A DNA stretch of 64,000 nt, from contig UQFH01000005.1 of assembly GCA_900540185.1 (NCBI GenBank), forward strand, positions 1-64,000. The letters are read 5' to 3'. Within the stretch, counting starts at the first letter, position 1. Each line of letters begins with the position of its first letter. The notes under the pieces are model-generated. The model worked only from the letters and a program-made list of their open reading frames with translations, had not been told where the DNA came from and ran no database searches. Positions 59,807-64,000 of this stretch are shown in pieces. Source of the stretch: an uncultured Eubacteriales bacterium. GTDB lineage: Bacteria; Bacillota; Clostridia; Tissierellales; Peptoniphilaceae. The position numbers and the translations under genes are program-made.

Positions 59807-61341
59807 GCTAAATGAGATTTTCTAACCTCTTTAATTACATTAACTTTTATTTGACCAGGATATTGCATTTCTTCTTCAATTCTCTTAGCAATGTCATGAG
59901 CCATAACCGTCATTTCATCGTCAGAAACTTTTTCAGGTTTAACAAGAATTCTTACTTCGCGTCCCGCTTGAACAGCATATGTTTTTTCGATGCCGTCAAA
60001 TGAGTTTGCAATTTCTTCAAGCTTTTCGAGACGTTTGATGTAACTTTCGAGAGTTTCACGTCTTGCACCAGGCCTTGCAGCGCTTATAGCATCAGCAGCT
60101 TGCACAAGGAATGCTTCGACAGATTGAGCTTCAACATCATTGTGGTGAGCTTCAATACAGTGGATAACCTCTTTACTTATTTTATAACGTTTTGCAAGAT
60201 TTACGCCAAGTTCTACGTGGGTTCCTTCGAATTCTCTATCGATACCTTTACCGATATCGTGGAGCAATCCGCCCATCTTAGCAACTCTTACATTGGCTCC
60301 GATTTCCTCAGCCATCATCCCTGCAAGGTGTGAAACCTCAACGGAGTGGTCGAGAACGTTTTGTCCGTAACTTGTTCTGTATTTAAGTCTTCCCAAATAC
60401 TTTTGAAGTTCCGGATTTATACCGTGTAATCCTGTCTCCAAAACAGCATTGTTGCCGGCCTCGGTAATAATCTTGTTGACGTCTTCTTTTGCCTTTTCAA
60501 CAGTTTCTTCGATTCGCGCAGGCTGAATTCTACCGTCCTGAATAAGTCTTGTAAGAGAAAGTCTTGCAACTTCCCTCCTTATTGGGTCAAAACTCGAGAG
60601 CACAACGGCTTCCGGTGTATCGTCAATAATTAAATCAACACCTGTAAGGCTTTCCAAAACTTTTATGTTCCTTCCTTCCCTACCTATAATTCTTCCTTTC
60701 ATATCGTCATTCGGCAAATCGACAACTGTGACTGTTGTTTCGTTAACATAGTCGGATGCGACTCTTTGAATGACGGAAGATAGAATTTCGCGTGCTGTTT
60801 CATCGCTTGCATCCTTGATTTTGTCTTCCATTTGTCTTATACGGATAGCCGTTTCCTGTGTCATTTCGTGATCAAGATCGGCAATAAGAATGTTCTTTGC
60901 TTCCTCACGTGTAAGACCTGAAATTTCTTCAAGTTTTTGTTCTTGCGATTTTACTAATTCATCTGCACGTAAATTTTTATCTTCGATATCTTTAATCTTT
61001 TGATTTAGCTTATCTTCCTTTTTTTGTAAATTGTCAATTTTTCTGTCCAGGGTTTCTTCGCGACTTATAAGTCTTTTCTCTGTACTTTGGAATTCTCTTC
61101 GTCTATCTTTAGATTCTAATTCGAGTTCATCTTTAGATTTTTGAATTTCTTCTTTAGCATTTAAGATTAATTCTTTCTTTTCCGCTTCCCCATCTTTTCT
61201 AGCTTCTTCAAGAATTCTACGAGCTTCTTCTTCAGCAGAACCGATAGCTTTTTCGGAAACTTTTTTTCGCAATAAATAACCTACAAAAATACCGCAACCT
61301 AAGGAAAATATGAAAATCAGAAAATAATAAACAATTGGCAT
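59800..61341 (-). CDS. rny: Ribonuclease Y
   Basis: A 513-residue membrane-anchored endoribonuclease that starts mRNA decay. One N-terminal membrane helix (about 3-24), a long coiled coil (about 30-200), a KH domain with GRIIGREGRNIKVLESLTGVD -type core near 225, and an HD domain with GLLHDIGKGID near 355. Length is standard. ATG 61341 follows AAAGGAG and a good promoter. Confidence 0.97.
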   Translation of the reverse strand: MPIVYYFLIFIFSLGCGIFVGYLLRKKVSEKAIGSAEEEARRILEEARKDGEAEKKELILNAKEEIQKSKDELELESKDRRREFQSTEKRLISREETLDRKIDNLQKKEDKLNQKIKDIEDKNLRADELVKSQEQKLEEISGLTREEAKNILIADLDHEMTQETAIRIRQMEDKIKDASDETAREILSSVIQRVASDYVNETTVTVVDLPNDDMKGRIIGREGRNIKVLESLTGVDLIIDDTPEAVVLSSFDPIRREVARLSLTRLIQDGRIQPARIEETVEKAKEDVNKIITEAGNNAVLETGLHGINPELQKYLGRLKYRTSYGQNVLDHSVEVSHLAGMMAEEIGANVRVAKMGGLLHDIGKGIDREFEGTHVELGVNLAKRYKISKEVIHCIEAHHNDVEAQSVEAFLVQAADAISAARPGARRETLESYIKRLEKLEEIANSFDGIEKTYAVQAGREVRILVKPEKVSDDEMTVMAHDIAKRIEEEMQYPGQIKVNVIKEVRKSHLAK

Positions 61342-61382
61342 ATATTTTCTCCTTTCTATTTAGTTGTTTAGGTCCTATATCT

Positions 61383-61411
61383 ATTGTAACGCTTTTTTAA
61401 TTAAAAGTCAA
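61383..61411 (-). promoter_or_regulatory. Promoter of rny
   Basis: Minus-strand TTGACT (61411-61406), 17 bp, TACAAT (61388-61383), about 40 bp before the rny start. Confidence 0.82.
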
Positions 61412-61460
61412 TTTAAAAATGGGCTTTTTAAATAAAATTTATACAAAATATTTATTAATA

Positions 61461-62186
61461 CTATTGAATTTCAAATTCAATGTCTTCATCATCATCTGAA
61501 TTAACATCTTCTTCAATTGAAGATTCTTCAATTAAACCGTTTTTTGTTTTAACAACCTTTGTAATGCCGTCCGTTTGTTCAAGTTCAAAACAGCAGTCTC
61601 CTATTGCGGACAGATAGTCGTCGTGAGTAACCATAATAATTTGCCTGTCGTATTCTTCGGAGAAACCCTTAAGATATAAACCTACATTCGGTATATATTC
61701 CTTTGAAACATATTTAGCCGGCTCATCGAGTATTATTGGACCGAGGATGCCGTTTCTTGTAAGAATTTCAGAAATAGAAAGTCTAAGTCCAAGGCTGACC
61801 ACGTCAACTATTCCCCCACCTCTCGAATCCTCTGGCTTTGTAAGATTGTCGGTGTTTCCGTACTCGTCGGTTACATAGAACTCCATTCCTGTTGATTTTT
61901 GAGACATTTCATCTTTTATAATAAATCGAATATTTGTTTTAAAAACATATCGTAGACATAATGTCACTATATTTTCTATGATATTCTTCGATTGTTGTCT
62001 TGCATATTGAATCGCGTGATTTAAAAGAAGAATTGTTTGTGTGTAGAGTTCGATCGAATCATTTGCATCGGAGATTGTATTCTTGAGTTCTTCAATCTTT
62101 TTCTCAAGCATCTCTTTTTTTACTTCGTCGCTTATTATCTCCTTATTTGTATCATCGATGAATTCTTTAATTTCATTAATTTGCAT
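61461..62186 (-). CDS. Rad50/SbcC-like ATPase, C-terminal half
   Basis: A 241-residue protein: coiled coil (about 5-65), then an ATPase lobe with SRGGGIVDVVSLGLRLSISE (121-140) in the place of the ABC signature, Walker B IILDEP (151-156) and the switch histidine VTHDD (His188). It supplies the second half of a Rad50-type nucleotide-binding head whose Walker A half is encoded two genes upstream. Tail acidic. It overlaps the 80-residue gene by 11 nt and has only a weak ribosome site, so it is likely translated by coupling. Probably works in DNA-end processing, by analogy. Confidence 0.82.
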   Translation of the reverse strand: MQINEIKEFIDDTNKEIISDEVKKEMLEKKIEELKNTISDANDSIELYTQTILLLNHAIQYARQQSKNIIENIVTLCLRYVFKTNIRFIIKDEMSQKSTGMEFYVTDEYGNTDNLTKPEDSRGGGIVDVVSLGLRLSISEILTRNGILGPIILDEPAKYVSKEYIPNVGLYLKGFSEEYDRQIIMVTHDDYLSAIGDCCFELEQTDGITKVVKTKNGLIEESSIEEDVNSDDDEDIEFEIQ

Positions 62187-62418
62187 TGTTTTCTTTTATA
62201 AGTTGTTCGCAAATTTGAAGTTTTTCTTCGATTTCTTTTGCGATATTGTCGAGGTCTGCCTTTATAGTTTCAGGAGTTGATCCTGCATTTATAATCTCTT
62301 TAATGATTTCTTCTTTCTGAGCTTTTAAACTGTCAAGAGTTCCTTGTGCCCTATCTCTTTTTTGAGATGCCTGATCAAGCTCTTTTTTTATTTGATTTGC
62401 TCTTTCTTCATAGTTCAT
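62176..62418 (-). CDS. Short coiled-coil protein between the two Rad50-like halves
   Basis: An 80-residue protein, almost all one charged coiled coil (ERANQIKKELDQASQKRDRAQ and so on) without a hydrophobic or catalytic motif. It has its own AAAGGA site and overlaps both neighbours by 11 nt. It may be a linker or clamp for the split coiled-coil ATPase; no known family comes to mind. I see no sign that the three genes are one frame broken by a mutation. Confidence 0.75.
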   Translation of the reverse strand: MNYEERANQIKKELDQASQKRDRAQGTLDSLKAQKEEIIKEIINAGSTPETIKADLDNIAKEIEEKLQICEQLIKENNAN

Positions 62419-63877
62419 TTGTGTATTCCTTTCTAATTTTTTCTATATGTTCTTCGGTTATCATCGAACCGCACATTGGACAAATATTGCTCTTTTGTAA
62501 TACTTGCAGATAAGAATTTAACTTTTCATTTATTTCAATATCTAAATCATTGATAACATTTTCATAATTTCTTATTTCTGAATTTTTTGAATAAATTGAG
62601 TTATATAGAGCATTATACGTACTAAATTTATTGTCTAGATTTGTTACGTAATTTAAATATTTTGACAAGTTCTCGACAAATAGTGGTTCTATGTCCTTTT
62701 TCACTTCGTCGACTGTTTTGTCTATAGTGGCAAGCCTATTATTAAGATTTTGCAACAATTGAAATCTATTTAAAATATTTTCGATATCTTTTGTAGTCTT
62801 ATATATCTTCTCTAAATTTTTAGAGTCGTCTATAATTTTCTCATTAACCTTTTGGGACTCCTCTACCCTTTCAAGATTGCTGTTCATATTAGTGAGTAGA
62901 TTAAATCTTCTAATCAAATAAATGACATTTTCGAACTTTGGATTTGCATCTTCTAAGAAGTTTGTATTGCGAATAATTTTCATATTTGATTCATATAAAG
63001 CTTCATTATTTCTTAGATTCATAAACTTATTATAATAGTCAGCACCTTTTACTAAAAGAGAATTTAATTGATAGTATGTTTTATACGTTTCGTCTACAAA
63101 TCCCAAGCTTTTAATTGTATTTTCTTCAGTTTTTATTTGCTCAATATTATTGTCCAATCGCTGATTTAAAATCGACAGACTTTCATTCATTTTATTTTTT
63201 TGAATAAGTTCTGTATATAATGTCTTCACTTTTTCAAGATTTTCTTTTCTCTCTTCAAGAGTATCATATTCTTTTATTTCCTCTTCAGAAGTTTTCAAAC
63301 TCTCCTCTGAAGTATTTATTGTCTTTCTAAAGTCTTTAATATTTGAGTTGGCAATCTGAATCGCTCTGTCTATAATATTTACATTTGAAATTGCACCGAT
63401 AGCTTTGGCCTTCTTTATGCTTGATTCCGAAAGGAGAAATGCACCCTCGAGCTGCGTTTGATATGTTATAGGCGATTCGATTTTATCAGCGATTTCAAAC
63501 TTCCTAACTCCCGTAATTTCTTGAATTTCTTCGGGAACGGAACTCCCGAAACCGGACAGTTTTTTCGGTTCATCAAAATCCGGATGGTTTATATGGTAGC
63601 CGTTAAACTTTTTGTTTCGGATTCTTTTAACGCTATAACCGTCCTTGTATATCAGCTCGACTGAGGCGGATGTTTCGCCTGCTCTTATAAATGCAGTACC
63701 TTGAGGTTCATTAAAAAACACCCAACCAAGCGCGCGCAAAATTGCGGTTTTACCAACGTCTGAAGAACCCAATATAACATTTACATGCTCATCCAGATTT
63801 AATACTGTGTGCCTGTGAGATTGAAAGTTTTTGATGATAATTGTAGAGATTTTTCTATTATCATTCGATTTACTCAT
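62408..63877 (-). CDS. Rad50/SbcC-like ATPase, N-terminal half
   Basis: A 489-residue SMC-type AAA protein. Beta strand STIIIKNFQSHRHT, Walker A GSSDVGKT at 37-44, a Q-loop-like TYQTQLEGAFLLSES segment, then a long coiled coil, ending with a zinc-hook-like CPMCG (Cys466, Cys469). The layout is that of the first half of Rad50/SbcC up to the hook. I start at ATG 63877, 7 nt after GGAGG; the longer frame to 63928 lies inside the upstream gene. Related proteins occur in Clostridia next to metallophosphatases, but their role is not established. Confidence 0.85.
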   Translation of the reverse strand: MSKSNDNRKISTIIIKNFQSHRHTVLNLDEHVNVILGSSDVGKTAILRALGWVFFNEPQGTAFIRAGETSASVELIYKDGYSVKRIRNKKFNGYHINHPDFDEPKKLSGFGSSVPEEIQEITGVRKFEIADKIESPITYQTQLEGAFLLSESSIKKAKAIGAISNVNIIDRAIQIANSNIKDFRKTINTSEESLKTSEEEIKEYDTLEERKENLEKVKTLYTELIQKNKMNESLSILNQRLDNNIEQIKTEENTIKSLGFVDETYKTYYQLNSLLVKGADYYNKFMNLRNNEALYESNMKIIRNTNFLEDANPKFENVIYLIRRFNLLTNMNSNLERVEESQKVNEKIIDDSKNLEKIYKTTKDIENILNRFQLLQNLNNRLATIDKTVDEVKKDIEPLFVENLSKYLNYVTNLDNKFSTYNALYNSIYSKNSEIRNYENVINDLDIEINEKLNSYLQVLQKSNICPMCGSMITEEHIEKIRKEYTNEL

Positions 63878-64000
63878 TTTGCGCCTCCGTAACAAGTTCA
63901 ATGGCTTTATTTCTAACCTCTTCATCAAGACTTTCGGTTATATCAATTTTGTTTAAAAGCTCTCTTATATCCATAATCTTATCAAAATCAATTTTCTCAA
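63870..64000 (-). CDS. 3' end of an unidentified gene (partial at window edge)
   Basis: The minus strand carries an open frame from the window edge to a TAA at 63870-63872. About 42 residues are visible, ending KAIELVTEAQNE, charged and helical, with no family motif. It overlaps the Rad50-like gene by 8 nt, so it belongs to the same operon. By analogy with Rad50/Mre11 and SbcC/SbcD pairs it could be the C-terminus of a metallophosphoesterase nuclease, but nothing visible proves that. Confidence 0.6.
   Translation of the reverse strand, partial: EKIDFDKIMDIRELLNKIDITESLDEEVRNKAIELVTEAQNE

Noticed and set aside
61461..63877. The Rad50-like genes as one gene broken by recent frameshifts
   Set aside because: Each gene starts with an in-frame ATG, the first two have good ribosome sites, and both junctions show the same tidy 11-nt overlap; recent mutation would not give that. 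It still needs checking in relatives.

Overview
The window is chromosomal DNA from an AT-rich, low-G+C Gram-positive anaerobe of the Clostridia/Tissierellia type. The evidence is the infC-rpmI-rplT leader operon, a T-box on thrS, scpA/scpB, Asp23, ribonuclease Y, a CD1247-type protein, an IspH-S1 fusion, and strong AGGAGG ribosome binding sites with TTGACA/TATAAT promoters. A Peptoniphilaceae-like organism is my best guess, but no genus can be fixed from sequence alone. I see no prophage, insertion sequence or CRISPR array. Gene content is mostly core and tightly packed, with many TAATG/ATGA overlaps and several TTG, GTG and one ATT starts.

Layout. 1-450: five tRNA genes (Tyr, Gly, Gly, Arg, Arg) and a terminator. 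479-5619: rpsT, a Nudix hydrolase, valS, hpt and a CPBP protease. 5704-9458: tRNA-Phe, tRNA-Cys, a Thr T-box leader, thrS and a PepV-type dipeptidase. 9480-10761: leader plus infC-rpmI-rplT. 10763-12249: an unknown protein and an SLH-domain surface protein. 12251-13491 (minus): a two-part ThrE-type exporter. 13609-16855: comEC and holA. 16826-18675 (minus): an AraC-type regulator with two DNA-binding domains, followed by atpZ/atpI-like genes. 18793-19785: ornithine carbamoyltransferase. 19865-26190: the F-type ATP synthase operon atpBEFHAGDC, whose c subunit carries a sodium-binding signature. 26456-32895: a type IV pilus or type II secretion-like pseudopilin cluster without a motor ATPase. 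32912-34411: efp (two tandem promoters), a CD1247-like protein and Asp23. 34423-50016: an 18-gene head-to-tail run from nusB to the ispH-S1 fusion. 50088-58069: miaB-mutS-mutL-miaA and a methionine gamma-lyase family gene. 58132-59121 (minus): a tyrosine recombinase with a striking palindrome in its leader. 59166-59777: an AT-rich gap with short repeats. 59800-61341 (minus): rny. 61461 to the right edge (minus): a Rad50/SbcC-like ATPase split over three overlapping genes, behind the 3' end of another gene.

How the genes work together. Several blocks are functional neighbourhoods: translation (tRNAs, valS, thrS, infC, L35, L20, efp, S1), energy (ATP synthase, ornithine carbamoyltransferase), DNA repair and uptake (comEC, holA, xseAB, recN, mutS, mutL, Rad50-like module, pseudopilins), isoprenoids (ispA, ispH) and chromosome segregation (scpA, scpB). 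The pseudopilin cluster and ComEC could both belong to a DNA-uptake machine, but that is inference.

Best candidates for a second look: the split Rad50-like module at the right edge; the MutL whose endonuclease motifs look lost; the motor-less pseudopilin cluster with a short GEAD-type prepilin peptidase; the AraC regulator with duplicated DNA-binding domains in front of atpZ/atpI; the palindromic leader of the recombinase; and the internal start that would release free ribosomal protein S1 from the IspH fusion.
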